Assembly (NCBI RefSeq): GCF_001507595.1
Contig: NZ_LQBQ01000001.1
Coordinates: forward strand, 806,001-870,000
Direction: 5' to 3'
DNA: 64,000 bases
Source of the DNA: Ruegeria marisrubri
GTDB lineage: Bacteria; Pseudomonadota; Alphaproteobacteria; Rhodobacterales; Rhodobacteraceae
The translations under genes were made by a program, and so were the position numbers. This document shows positions 35,214-46,023 of the stretch, one piece after another; position 1 is the first letter of the stretch, and the number at the start of each line of letters is the position of its first letter. The notes below the pieces were generated by a model. That model did no database searches. It worked only from the letters and a program-made list of their open reading frames with translations, and had not been told where the DNA came from.

Positions 35214-37520
35214 TCAACTCAATTGCTGATGTACCGTTGCCGTCAACTGGGACAATGAAAAAGGTTTCGGCAGGAACACCGAGTTTGGAATTTCCGGACC
35301 GGAATCCCCAAAGGCGCCCTCTGCATATCCGGACATGAATACAACGCGCACCTGCGGTCTTTCCGCCATGGCCTGTCTCACCCATGTTGGGCCGTCCATT
35401 CCCGGCATGACCACATCGGTAACGAAGACATCAACAGCAAGAGTCCTGTCTTCGAGTATCCGCAGCGCCTCTTCGGCGGACTCCGCCTCCAGGACAGTAT
35501 AGCCGCGCAGGCGCAAGGCGCGCGACGCAAAGGCCCGGACCGGCGCTTCGTCTTCGACCAGCAGAACCACTCCTTCGCCCTGAATGGGTCCCTGTTTTTC
35601 AATCGGGCTCATTTTTATATGTTCGGAGCTTTCGACGTCGGCGCATACCGGCAAGTACACGATAAATTGCGATCCTTTCCCCAGGGAGCTGTCGACAAAA
35701 ATGTAGCCCCCTGTCTGTTTTACGATGCCGTATACGGTGGACAGCCCCAGACCGGTTCCTTCCCCCGTGCGCTTGGTCGTGTAGAAGGGCTCGAACACCT
35801 TTTGCAGCTTGTCGGGGGCTATCCCGACGCCCTCGTCGATGACCTTGACGGACACATACTCGCCGACCGGCATGATCGCCCTGTCGCGCACCATCGGCTG
35901 CTCCAGCGACACAACCTCTGTTTCGATGCGAATTTCGCCGCCCTCCGGCATGGCATCACGCGCATTGACCACGAGATTCATGAGAACCTGCTCCAACTGC
36001 CGCTTGTCGGCCCTCACCGGTTTCAGAGCTGGGTCATGACTGAGCGTGAGGGTGACTTTTTCGCCCACCAGTCGATTCAGGAGATGTATCAGGTCTGACA
36101 GGGTGTCCCGCAGATCCAGCATTTCGGGTCGTAGTGTCTGCTTGCGTGAGAAGGCAAGCAACTGACTTACCAGCGCCGCGGCGCGGTTGGCGTTCTGATT
36201 TATCTGGACAAGATCGCCATAATCCGGGTCGCTTTGATCATGACGGAGCAGCAAGAGGTCGCAATGTCCTGAAATCGCGGTCAAAAGATTGTTGAAATCA
36301 TGCGCCACGCCCCCTGCCAACTGGCCGACAGCCTGCATCTTCTGGCTTTGCACAAATTGTGCCTCGAGAGTCTTCAATTCGGTCGCATCATTCAGCACTG
36401 CTATCAATCCGACCTCGCCGTCACGAGTAACCCGGTTTAGCGTCACCTGAACGAACATTTCCCTGTCGCTTCGGACCAAGCGCAGAAATTCCGACCGCGG
36501 TGCCGCAGCCTGATCGACGGTTTCCTGCAACCACTCTCTGATCGGGCGCCCAAGCCCCTGCATCACCTGATCGATCATCGTGTCTTCGGTCAATCTGCCA
36601 CCGATCAGTTGCGTCGCCAGCCGGTTGGCCTCTAGCACGAGGCCGGTTGGCGACAGACGCATCAGAGGCACTGGCAGTTCGGCAAAAGAGGTGCTCCCCT
36701 TCTCTTCCAGTTCAGATTGCAAAGGAATCAGCAGCAGTTTTGTGTCTGGACCAGACTGCTGGATTTCCACTGAGACCACCGCACGGATGCCATTTTTCGT
36801 ACGAATTCGGCTGATCTGTCCGGTTTTGCGCGCCGAGATGGGAACCAGCTGCTCAACGGAAGTTGCCATTTCGCCTATCAGATCCTGGGCCGCCTTGTTC
36901 ATGGCGGTTTCTTTTCCGTCGCCGCCAAAGGTCAGCACCGGCAAGGAGTTGAAACCTTGAGCACCTTCCAGGCCGAGGTCAGTGACTGGATCAGTTATTC
37001 GCCAGACGAACAACTCCTCGCTCAGGCAGGCCACATGGAAACACAGGCCACCTTCACGAGACTCGACCCTTTCTTCCGCGCGCCCAAGGGCTCTGGCACG
37101 TGCCATCAAACGAAAGAGAACTGCTTTGGGATTGGCCAAGGTCGCCCTCAGAACACGGTTCAGGCGGCTCGGCGAGTCCAGCGGATAGATTTGCCTCGCC
37201 GCACCGTTTGCCGCCTGCACGACACCCTCGCAGTCGGTCACGAAACAAGGCATGGCCTCTGTTTCGATGAATTTCGCCAGAGTGTCTTTGGCGGTCGCCA
37301 ATACAAACCACGCCCGCAGTCCACGCACTAATTCGACCGCCAGCACCATCGAAAGCGCAATACCCGCGGCAGCAATCCCTTGAGAGACTGTCTCCGAGAA
37401 CTGTCCGAACAGAATTGCCAAGAAGGCCGCCGAGGCCAACATGAACAGGACGAGCCAACGCACGCCCAATCTCCGATGATGCGCGAGGATCGGCTGCGGA
37501 AGAATGGAAGAATTCAACAT
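35214..37520 (-). CDS. cckA: hybrid sensor histidine kinase CckA
   Basis: Cell-cycle phosphorelay kinase of alphaproteobacteria, 768 residues. Two membrane helices lie near the N-terminus (about 20-42 and 47-66), followed by PAS-type sensory regions and the HisKA domain with phospho-accepting H407 in GGVAHDFNNLL. The HATPase domain has VMNLVVNARDAMPEGG and GTGLGLSTVYGIVKQTGG. The C-terminal receiver has D702 in VTDVVMPGMDG. It normally feeds CtrA through ChpT and in roseobacters affects motility and gene transfer. A near-consensus CtrA site lies 49 nt upstream. Confidence 0.95.
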   Translation of the reverse strand: MLNSSILPQPILAHHRRLGVRWLVLFMLASAAFLAILFGQFSETVSQGIAAAGIALSMVLAVELVRGLRAWFVLATAKDTLAKFIETEAMPCFVTDCEGVVQAANGAARQIYPLDSPSRLNRVLRATLANPKAVLFRLMARARALGRAEERVESREGGLCFHVACLSEELFVWRITDPVTDLGLEGAQGFNSLPVLTFGGDGKETAMNKAAQDLIGEMATSVEQLVPISARKTGQISRIRTKNGIRAVVSVEIQQSGPDTKLLLIPLQSELEEKGSTSFAELPVPLMRLSPTGLVLEANRLATQLIGGRLTEDTMIDQVMQGLGRPIREWLQETVDQAAAPRSEFLRLVRSDREMFVQVTLNRVTRDGEVGLIAVLNDATELKTLEAQFVQSQKMQAVGQLAGGVAHDFNNLLTAISGHCDLLLLRHDQSDPDYGDLVQINQNANRAAALVSQLLAFSRKQTLRPEMLDLRDTLSDLIHLLNRLVGEKVTLTLSHDPALKPVRADKRQLEQVLMNLVVNARDAMPEGGEIRIETEVVSLEQPMVRDRAIMPVGEYVSVKVIDEGVGIAPDKLQKVFEPFYTTKRTGEGTGLGLSTVYGIVKQTGGYIFVDSSLGKGSQFIVYLPVCADVESSEHIKMSPIEKQGPIQGEGVVLLVEDEAPVRAFASRALRLRGYTVLEAESAEEALRILEDRTLAVDVFVTDVVMPGMDGPTWVRQAMAERPQVRVVFMSGYAEGAFGDSGPEIPNSVFLPKPFSLSQLTATVHQQLS

Positions 37521-37568
37521 GGCGCAACGTGAAATAGAAACTCTAGATATCGTTGTCGCGCGCGCAGG

Positions 37569-37583
37569 TTAACCCAAGCCTAA
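37569..37583. promoter_or_regulatory. near-consensus CtrA site upstream of cckA
   Basis: TTAA-N7-CTAA (37569-37583) differs from the TTAA-N7-TTAA CtrA consensus by one base and stands 49 nt before the cckA start. Regulation is inferred from position. Confidence 0.4.
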
Positions 37584-37618
37584 CGCGATCATTCTACCTA
37601 TGATTGCTATTTACGCGC

Positions 37619-38779
37619 CTATACTCGCGTCAAGTGCGAAGTAAAGAAACCATCAGTTCCTTGGAAGACCAGCCAGGACTTGTGGTATTTTTCCATCCAG
37701 TCAGGCCGTTTTCGCAGGAATGTGTCGATAACAGCGCTATTTTCGACATCCAGCATCGAACATGTCGCATAGGCAAGAATTCCGCCCTGCCCGACGGTAT
37801 TGGCCACTCTGGAAAGAATGTCTGCCTGCATCTGCGTGAGCTCTTCCAACCTGTCAGCGGTCAATGCCCATTTTCCCGCCGGCGACCGGCGCCACGAACC
37901 GCTGCCCGAACATGGCGCGTCCACAAGCACCACGTCAAACGGAGCCTCTCTGGCTATGTCCTTTGAATCGAGCAGGGTGACTTTCACCCCTGCCCGTTCT
38001 GCACGGCCCGGAAGATCTCGCATTCTTGCTGGCGAGACATCATGTGCGAATACCTCGACACCCTTGTGGGCCGCCAGCGCCAGCGCCTTTCCTCCGCCCC
38101 CCGCGCAATAGTCCAGCACCCGCACTCCAGGGCGCAGTTTCAATGCGGCCACGACGGCCTGACTTGCCGCATCCTGAAGTTCGACGACACCGGCACGGTA
38201 AGCCGCGCTTTGCGCCACTTTCCTCGAGCCGACCGTCACTTCCAGTGCGGTCTCACACGCCGGGTGCTTCTGGGCAGTGATCCCATCCTCAGCCAGCAGT
38301 TCCATTGCCTCGGACACTGTCGCTTTTCGAATATTGACTCGCAGATGCACCGGGGCGCGGCGCTGCAAAGCCATCGCGGCTGCTTCGCTTTCCTCTCCCA
38401 GGCTGCGAACCAAGATGGGCCACAACCAGTCCGGAATGTCCAATCGCTCTGCGTCACTCCGTGGCGGACGGCCTGTTTCCTGTGGCTGAACCGGTAAAGG
38501 CGCGTGTCCCTGGCCGGTAAACAATTCCGCAGGGTCATCGCCCTTGGCGCGAACTGCTCCAAGCATCAGCCCACGTCCGGTCTCGGCGCCCCCCCAGGCG
38601 GCATAGGAACGCTTACGCCGAAGTGCGTCAAAGACGTGATCACGTATGGCCGCACGATCCTTTGATCCGGCAAAACGACTGCGTCGCGCCCAGCCCGTCA
38701 GCGCCTTCTCGGCCGGGGTTCCCGCGAGAATATCGTCCAGGATGTCGATGGCGGCCTGAACGCGGGCAGCGGGTGTCAT
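37619..38779 (-). CDS. RsmB/NOP2-family RNA (cytosine-5) methyltransferase
   Basis: SAM-dependent rRNA methyltransferase of the Sun/RsmB class, 386 residues. SAM motif I is VLDYCAGGGGKALAL, motif IV with a catalytic Cys is DAPCSGSGSWRRSP and motif VI with the second Cys is ATCSMLDVENS. The N-terminal NusB-like RNA-binding part (about 1-130) is present. The exact cytosine target cannot be read from sequence. It is read toward cckA, with a gap of about 98 nt. Confidence 0.92.
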   Translation of the reverse strand: MTPAARVQAAIDILDDILAGTPAEKALTGWARRSRFAGSKDRAAIRDHVFDALRRKRSYAAWGGAETGRGLMLGAVRAKGDDPAELFTGQGHAPLPVQPQETGRPPRSDAERLDIPDWLWPILVRSLGEESEAAAMALQRRAPVHLRVNIRKATVSEAMELLAEDGITAQKHPACETALEVTVGSRKVAQSAAYRAGVVELQDAASQAVVAALKLRPGVRVLDYCAGGGGKALALAAHKGVEVFAHDVSPARMRDLPGRAERAGVKVTLLDSKDIAREAPFDVVLVDAPCSGSGSWRRSPAGKWALTADRLEELTQMQADILSRVANTVGQGGILAYATCSMLDVENSAVIDTFLRKRPDWMEKYHKSWLVFQGTDGFFTSHLTRV

Positions 38780-38885
38780 GGCAGGTTCAGACCTCTTGCT
38801 TGCATCGCGCCCTTGCGCGCAGAGTTGTCCGCAAATCGCGCGCGGCGCTCAACCATAGGACGCCGCCCGATCATCGGCCGGTTGG

Positions 38886-40580
<1,695 letters not shown>

Positions 40581-40582
40581 TC

Positions 40583-42625
40583 ATGACCAGCGATCCCCTT
40601 GTCGTCTTCACCCCGTCGGGCAAACGCGGCCATTTTCCGGTCGGCACTCCGATTTTGACCGCGGCGCGCCAGCTGGGCGTCGATCTCGATTCGGTGTGCG
40701 GCGGGCGCGGCATCTGCTCGAAGTGCCAGATCACCCCGAGCTACGGCGAATTCCCCAAGCATGGCGTGACGGTCAAGGAAGATGCGCTGAGCGAGTGGAA
40801 CGCGGTCGAGCAACGGTATGACGAAAAACGCGGCCTGAAACCGGGGCGGCGCCTCGGGTGTCAGGCGACGGTGCAGGGCGACGTGGTGATCGACGTGCCG
40901 CCCGAAAGCCAGGTCCACCGCCAGGTCGTCCGCAAGGCTGCCACGGCGCGAGCGATCACCATGGACCCGGCCACGCGCCTCTACTTCGTCGTGGTCGAAG
41001 AACCCGACATGCACTCACCCACCGGCGATCTGGAGCGGCTGGAGCGTGCCCTGCGTCAGCAATGGGATATCGAAGCCGTTCGCGCTGATCTGTCGCTTCT
41101 GTCGAAGCTTCAGCCGACGCTCAGGAAAGGCAAATGGGAAGTGACGGTCGCGGTTCACAAGGACCACACGGACCGGGTGGCGCAGATCGTCGAGATCTGG
41201 CCCGGCCTGCACGAAGGCGGTCTGTATGGCCTTGCCATCGACCTCGGCTCGACCACCATCGCCGCGCACCTGACCGACCTGGAAACCGGCGAGGTCAAGG
41301 CTTCCTCGGGCCTGATGAACCCGCAGATCCGCTTTGGCGAAGACCTGATGAGCCGCGTGTCCTACGCCATGATGAACCCGGGCGGCGACAAGGAAATGAC
41401 CCAGGCAGTGCGCGAGGCGATCAACGACCTCGCCACCGCCATCGCGGCCGAGGCCGGCATCGACCCCGAACTGATCGTGGAAACCGTGTTTGTCTGCAAC
41501 CCGGTCATGCATCACCTGCTGCTGGGGCTGGACCCGGTCGAGCTGGGCCAGGCACCCTTTGCGCTTGCCACCTCTGAAAGCCTGTCGCTGCCCGCGCGCG
41601 AGATGGACCTGACCGCCATCAACCCACGCGCGCAGGTCTATATCCTGCCCTGCATCGCGGGCCATGTCGGAGCAGACTGTGCCGCCGTGGCGTTAAGCGA
41701 GGAACCGGGGAAATCCGAGGACCTGGTGTTGATCGTCGATGTCGGCACCAATGCCGAGATCCTGCTGGGCAACACCTCCCGCGTTCTTGCCTGCTCGTCG
41801 CCCACCGGACCGGCCTTCGAGGGCGCACAGATCAGTTCGGGCCAGCGCGCCGCGCCTGGCGCGATCGAGCGGATCGAGATCGACCCCGTGACCAAAGAGC
41901 CCCGTTTCCGCGTGATCGGGTCCGACAAATGGTCCGACGAAGAAGGGTTCGAGGCCGACATCGCCACCACCGGCATCACCGGCATCTGTGGCTCGGGCAT
42001 CATCGAGGCCGTGGCTGAAATGCGCATGGCCGGGCTGCTGGACGAAAGCGGCCTGATCGGCTCGGCCGAGCAGACCGGCACTTCGCGCTGCATCGCCGAA
42101 GGCCGAACGAACGCCTATCTGATCCACGATGCCAGCGCCGAGGGCGGGCCGCGCATCACCGTGACCCAGGGCGACATCCGCGCCATTCAACTGGCCAAGT
42201 CGGCGCTCTATGCCGGCGCCCGCCTGCTGATGGATGAAATGGGCGTGGACAAGGTGGATCGCATAGTTCTGGCCGGGGCTTTCGGCGCGCATATCTCGAC
42301 CAAGCACGCGATGGTGCTGGGCATGATCCCGGACGCACCGCTGGACAAGGTCTCCAGCGCGGGCAACGCGGCCGGCACCGGCGCGCGCATCGCGCTGTGC
42401 AACATCGCCTCGCGATCCGAGATCGAACGCGTGGTGCGCGAGATCACCAAAGTGGAAACCGCGATCGAACCCAAGTTCCAGGAGCATTTCGTCGCCGCCA
42501 ACGCGATCCCGCACAAGACCGATCCGTTCCCGGAGCTGGCCAAGGTCGTTACGCTGCCTTCGCCCAGCTTCAACACGGGCGGGGACGATGAAAACTCTGG
42601 TCGCCGCCGTCGCCGGAGGGCATAG
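40583..42625 (+). CDS. corrinoid reactivation protein (2Fe-2S ferredoxin + DUF4445/ASKHA, RACo/RamA-like)
   Basis: ATP-dependent reductive activator of oxidised cob(II)alamin proteins, 680 residues. The N-terminal 2Fe-2S ferredoxin domain has CGGRGICSKC and a fourth Cys in GRRLGCQA. The ASKHA ATPase core starts at GLYGLAIDLGSTTIAAHL, with phosphate loops in VLIVDVGTNAEI and a later GICGSGIIEAVAEM. The C-terminus ends in six arginines and Ala. A RamA-like activator of this kind is reported to keep the split methionine synthase of Phaeobacter active. The ATG at 40583 is preferred over 40541. A SAM methyltransferase follows. Confidence 0.93.
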   Translation: MTSDPLVVFTPSGKRGHFPVGTPILTAARQLGVDLDSVCGGRGICSKCQITPSYGEFPKHGVTVKEDALSEWNAVEQRYDEKRGLKPGRRLGCQATVQGDVVIDVPPESQVHRQVVRKAATARAITMDPATRLYFVVVEEPDMHSPTGDLERLERALRQQWDIEAVRADLSLLSKLQPTLRKGKWEVTVAVHKDHTDRVAQIVEIWPGLHEGGLYGLAIDLGSTTIAAHLTDLETGEVKASSGLMNPQIRFGEDLMSRVSYAMMNPGGDKEMTQAVREAINDLATAIAAEAGIDPELIVETVFVCNPVMHHLLLGLDPVELGQAPFALATSESLSLPAREMDLTAINPRAQVYILPCIAGHVGADCAAVALSEEPGKSEDLVLIVDVGTNAEILLGNTSRVLACSSPTGPAFEGAQISSGQRAAPGAIERIEIDPVTKEPRFRVIGSDKWSDEEGFEADIATTGITGICGSGIIEAVAEMRMAGLLDESGLIGSAEQTGTSRCIAEGRTNAYLIHDASAEGGPRITVTQGDIRAIQLAKSALYAGARLLMDEMGVDKVDRIVLAGAFGAHISTKHAMVLGMIPDAPLDKVSSAGNAAGTGARIALCNIASRSEIERVVREITKVETAIEPKFQEHFVAANAIPHKTDPFPELAKVVTLPSPSFNTGGDDENSGRRRRRRA

Positions 42626-42649
42626 TCGCCTCCGAAAGCGGAGGTCAGA

Positions 42650-43507
42650 ATGCAGACGGTCAACGAGGAACAGGCGGAATACTGGGGCAAGTCCGAGTCA
42701 GGCGTCAAATGGCTGACATTCGAGGACCAGATCGACCGCGTGTTTCAGCCGGTGCTGGATCTGGTTCTGGACCGGGCGGAACTATCTGATGGCATGCGTG
42801 TGCTCGATATCGGCTGCGGCACCGGCGCCAGCACGCTGGCGGCCGCACGGCTCGTCGGGCCTTCGGGCCATGTTCTGGGCGTCGACATTTCCGCGCAGTT
42901 CCTCGACCGCGCCCGCGCCCGCGCGGCTGCCGAGAGCGCAGCCAATGTCACTTTCCAATTGGCCGATGCGCAGGTCGAGCCTTTCGAGCCGCAGGACCGG
43001 GATGCAGCGATCTCTCGGTTCGGGGTCATGTTCTTCAACGACAACGTCGCCGCCTTTGCCAACATCGCCGAAGCCTTGAAGCCCGGTGGGCGCATGACAT
43101 TTGCCGCATGGGGAGAGTTGTCCGGAAACCCTTGGTTCCGGATTCCGCATATCGCGGCAACGTCGGTTCTGGGGCAGCCCCCCAAGGTCGACCGGAACGC
43201 CCCCGGCCCGCTCGCCTTTCATGACATCGACCGCGTGACGGGGCTGATGGCGCAGGCGGGGCTGACCGATATCCACGGCGAAGCCATCGACCTGCGACTG
43301 AACCCGGTTGGCGACATCGAAGAAACGGCAACACTCTGTACCCGTCTTGGCCCGGCGGCCCGCGTTCTTGCGCACTTCAACGGAACCGAAAAAGACGCCA
43401 AAACGATTCAGGGCAAAGTGGCCGAAGCCCTCGAACACTATGCCGAGGGCCACGTCGTGCGCTTGCCCGCCAAAATCAACCTGTATCAGGCCCGACGAGC
43501 AGGATAA
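42650..43507 (+). CDS. class I SAM-dependent methyltransferase
   Basis: A 285-residue cytoplasmic methyltransferase. SAM motif I is VLDIGCGTGASTLAAARL, the acidic residue ending beta2 is in VLGVDISAQFLDRA, and ALKPGGRMTFAAWGEL is the post-motif of the UbiE/Methyltransf_11 group. It lies 24 nt after the corrinoid-reactivator gene on the same strand and is probably co-transcribed. The acceptor is unknown; position suggests a link to methyl-group metabolism but does not prove it. Confidence 0.88.
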   Translation: MQTVNEEQAEYWGKSESGVKWLTFEDQIDRVFQPVLDLVLDRAELSDGMRVLDIGCGTGASTLAAARLVGPSGHVLGVDISAQFLDRARARAAAESAANVTFQLADAQVEPFEPQDRDAAISRFGVMFFNDNVAAFANIAEALKPGGRMTFAAWGELSGNPWFRIPHIAATSVLGQPPKVDRNAPGPLAFHDIDRVTGLMAQAGLTDIHGEAIDLRLNPVGDIEETATLCTRLGPAARVLAHFNGTEKDAKTIQGKVAEALEHYAEGHVVRLPAKINLYQARRAG

Positions 43508-43563
43508 TCTTTCCGCACCACGTCAGGCCAGCACCGTTAACTTTTGTTTTTGTTGATGTTTAC

Positions 43564-43637
43564 TGGAGCGGGTAGCGGGAATCGAACCCGCGCGTTCAGC
43601 TTGGGAAGCTGACAGGCTACCATTACATCATACCCGC
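43564..43637 (-). tRNA. tRNA-Gly (CCC anticodon)
   Basis: A 74-nt cloverleaf on the minus strand. The acceptor GCGGGTA pairs with TACCCGC, the D-arm contains AATGGTAG, the anticodon stem TCAGC/GCTGA encloses loop TTCCCAA (anticodon CCC, plus-strand 43603-43605), the T-arm has TTCGATT, and the 3' CCA is encoded. It reads GGG glycine codons. Confidence 0.96.
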
Positions 43638-43942
43638 CGCAGGCATCGAAATATCATCACGAGCCAGACAGGTTCAAGATGATTCCGCAGCGGATTTTGC
43701 CATCCGAAACGTTTTCGCCGCCCGTTACCGACGCCGCACCTATCGTCGGGTCCGCCCCGGCAAAGGGGCCGGCCTGCGCGTTTCAGCGCCCGGAAGTCCG
43801 GATATCGCCGGGCCGGGCCAAGTCAGGGCGCACGCGTGAATCCCCCACTCATCACCCTGCTCTCCAGCCATTTTGTTGCACCTCAATAGCCACCTGTCCT
43901 AATGCGCTCTGCAGTCTGGCGGCAGCTCGAAACTTCGCAATC
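43638..43942. other. intergenic region
   Basis: About 300 nt between tRNA-Gly and the terminator of the methyltransferase operon. A 133-codon plus-strand frame crosses it, but it is Pro/Arg/Ala-rich, runs into the next gene in antisense and has no family resemblance. I see nothing else. Confidence 0.5.
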
Positions 43943-43974
43943 CAAAAAAAGACCGGGCAAATTGCCCGGCCTTC
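43943..43974 (-). terminator. terminator of the MetF/methyltransferase operon
   Basis: CCGGGC (43953-43958) and GCCCGG (43964-43969) around AAATT. Read on the minus strand the hairpin is followed by CTTTTTTT. It lies 24 nt after the methyltransferase stop. Confidence 0.85.
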
Positions 43975-43997
43975 TTTGCATTGCCTTTCAGGTGCGA

Positions 43998-45062
43998 TCA
44001 GGCGCGGCGACGACGGCCACCGCCACGACGGCCTCGGCCCTCGGCTTGCTCCGCTCCGGCCTCGGCAGGAGGCTTGTTGAACTTGATCCATTCGCCGCCA
44101 TGCGGGTCGTTGTTGGTCAGCAGGTTGGCCGCGCGGATGGCCTCCATCTCCTTGCCGGCGCGCGGCTTGGTCGAGCCCATTCCGAACATCTGGACGAAGG
44201 TCTCGTCATCCATGCCATCGGGCAGAATGATTCCGGCAGCCGCGACTTCGGCCTTTTTCTCGGCGATCTTCTTCTGCGTGACCGGCAAGGCCACCGGGTT
44301 CATGATGGCCGAGGTCATGCCTGCGGCCATCGCCATCGGCAGGAAAGCATTGTTGATGCCGTGGCGGTTCGGCAGGCCAAACGAGATGTTCGAGGCGCCG
44401 CAGGTCGTGTTCACACCCAGTTCCTCGCGCAGACGGCGCACCAAGGCAAAGACCTGCTGGCCCGCAGTGGCCATCGCGCCGATCGGCATCACCAGCGGGT
44501 CGACCACGATGTCGTGCGCCGGGATGCCGTAATCGGCTGCACGCTGCACGATCTTCTTGGCCACCTCGAACCGCACATCCGGATCTTCGGAGATCCCGGT
44601 GTCATCGTTCGAGATTGCCACCACCGGCACGTTGTATTTCTTGACCAGTGGCAGAACAAGTTCCAGGCGCTCCTCCTCGCCGGTGACCGAATTCAGCAAC
44701 GGGCGGCCTTCGGCAGCCTCGAGCCCGGCCTCCAACGCGCCCGGAACCGAGCTGTCGATGCACAGCGGCACATCGACCAGACCCTGCACCAGTTCGACGA
44801 GCTTGGTCATCAGCGGCGGTTCGGTCTCGTTCGGGTTCGGGTTCGAGTTGTAGACCACACCGGCATTGATATCGAGAACGGTGGCCCCTGCAGCCACCTG
44901 CGCCAGAGCGTCCTTTTCGACTGTCGAGAAGTCGCCGGCCTCCAGCTCGGCGGCCAGTTTCTTGCGGCCCGTGGGGTTGATCCGCTCGCCGATCACGCAG
45001 AACGGCTCGTCAAAGCCCAGGACGGCGGTTTTTGTTTTTGATTCTACGACTGTACGGGTCAT
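43998..45062 (-). CDS. methyltetrahydrofolate:corrinoid methyltransferase (pterin-binding domain)
   Basis: Moves the methyl group of 5-methyl-THF to a corrinoid; 354 residues with the DHPS-like TIM barrel found in MetH. The pterin-binding start is FCVIGERINPTGRKKL, followed by VAAGATVLDINAG, and DIVVDPLVMPIGAM and CGASNISFGLPNRHG form the pocket. It has neither the homocysteine nor the B12 domain of full MetH, so it is one part of a split system. The C-terminus is arginine-rich (GRGRRGGGRRRRA). It follows a metF-like gene by 9 nt. Confidence 0.92.
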   Translation of the reverse strand: MTRTVVESKTKTAVLGFDEPFCVIGERINPTGRKKLAAELEAGDFSTVEKDALAQVAAGATVLDINAGVVYNSNPNPNETEPPLMTKLVELVQGLVDVPLCIDSSVPGALEAGLEAAEGRPLLNSVTGEEERLELVLPLVKKYNVPVVAISNDDTGISEDPDVRFEVAKKIVQRAADYGIPAHDIVVDPLVMPIGAMATAGQQVFALVRRLREELGVNTTCGASNISFGLPNRHGINNAFLPMAMAAGMTSAIMNPVALPVTQKKIAEKKAEVAAAGIILPDGMDDETFVQMFGMGSTKPRAGKEMEAIRAANLLTNNDPHGGEWIKFNKPPAEAGAEQAEGRGRRGGGRRRRA

Positions 45063-45071
45063 GTCCGATCC

Positions 45072-45998
45072 TTAGGAGTTTACGGGCTTTGCCGAAGCGC
45101 CGCCGTTTTCGATGGCCCAGTTGGCGTTGGTCTTGATGCCGCCAAGCGGGAAGAAGTGCACATTGGTGATGTTGAACTCGGGGTTGGCCGCCTTGTGTTC
45201 GGCCAGTGCGGTGATCACGTCGGTCGGCTCGTAGGGCAACAGCAGCTTGGACACGTCCATAGCGCGCTTCTGCAGCACCTTCAGCGACGGGCCCACACCG
45301 CAGGCGATCGCGAACTTGATCAGCGTCTGCAGCTTGGCCGGACCGGCGATCCCGATATGGATCGGCAGGTCAATGCCGGCCGCTTTCAGACCGTCGGCCC
45401 ATGCGATGATCGGCTTTGCGTCAAAGGCAAACTGGGTGGCCAGCGCCATTTCGGCATCGGTGGTTTCGTTGAATTTCTGCTTCCAACGCAGTGCCTCGTC
45501 GACGTTTTTGGTCGAGCCGTCCGGGTCGATGTCCTTGTTGCCCTCGGGGTGACCTGCGACATGCAGGCGCTTGAAGCCCGCCTTGTCGAACAGGCCGGTT
45601 TCCATCAGCTGCATCGAGCAGTGAAACTCGCCATGCGGCTTGGCAACGCCACCGGCCAGCAGCAGCGCCTGATCGACGCCGGCCTCGCCCTGATACATGG
45701 CGATCCAATTTTCCAGCGTCGCCGCGTCCTTGATGATCCGCGCCGGAAAGTGCGGCATCACCGGAAAGCCTTCGGCCGCGATCCGCTTGGCGGTCTTGAC
45801 CATGTCTTCGATGGGCGTGCCCTCGATATGGGCGATGTAGACGCGCGTGCCTTCGGGCAGCAGGTCGCGAAAATCTTCGACCTTCTCGGCGGTGCGCGGC
45901 ATCACCTCGATCGAGTAATCCTTGAGAAACGCTTCGACGGTCGGATTCACCGGGGCCTTCTCGGCCGACTCGCGTTTCTTGAAGTTCAGCAAAGCCAT
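45072..45998 (-). CDS. methylenetetrahydrofolate reductase (MetF-like)
   Basis: Predicted to make 5-methyl-THF for the methyltransferase encoded next. It is 308 residues from the ATG at 45998 (MALLNFKKRE), which has GGAGG seven nt upstream; the in-frame ATG at 46010 contains that Shine-Dalgarno sequence. The MTHFR barrel is seen in FPVMPHFPARIIKD, QALLLAGGVAKPHGEF and LPIHIGIAGPAKLQ. It is divergent from E. coli MetF, being a type common beside corrinoid methyltransferases, so I leave the symbol blank. It sits between a PF13769 gene and the methyltransferase, all on one strand. Confidence 0.88.
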   Translation of the reverse strand: MALLNFKKRESAEKAPVNPTVEAFLKDYSIEVMPRTAEKVEDFRDLLPEGTRVYIAHIEGTPIEDMVKTAKRIAAEGFPVMPHFPARIIKDAATLENWIAMYQGEAGVDQALLLAGGVAKPHGEFHCSMQLMETGLFDKAGFKRLHVAGHPEGNKDIDPDGSTKNVDEALRWKQKFNETTDAEMALATQFAFDAKPIIAWADGLKAAGIDLPIHIGIAGPAKLQTLIKFAIACGVGPSLKVLQKRAMDVSKLLLPYEPTDVITALAEHKAANPEFNITNVHFFPLGGIKTNANWAIENGGASAKPVNS

Positions 45999-46023
45999 CA
46001 AGGCCTCCATTCAATAAAGGGGC

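Noticed and set aside
43679-44080. 133-codon plus-strand frame beside tRNA-Gly
   Set aside because: Pro/Arg-rich, crosses a minus-strand terminator and runs antisense into the methyltransferase gene.
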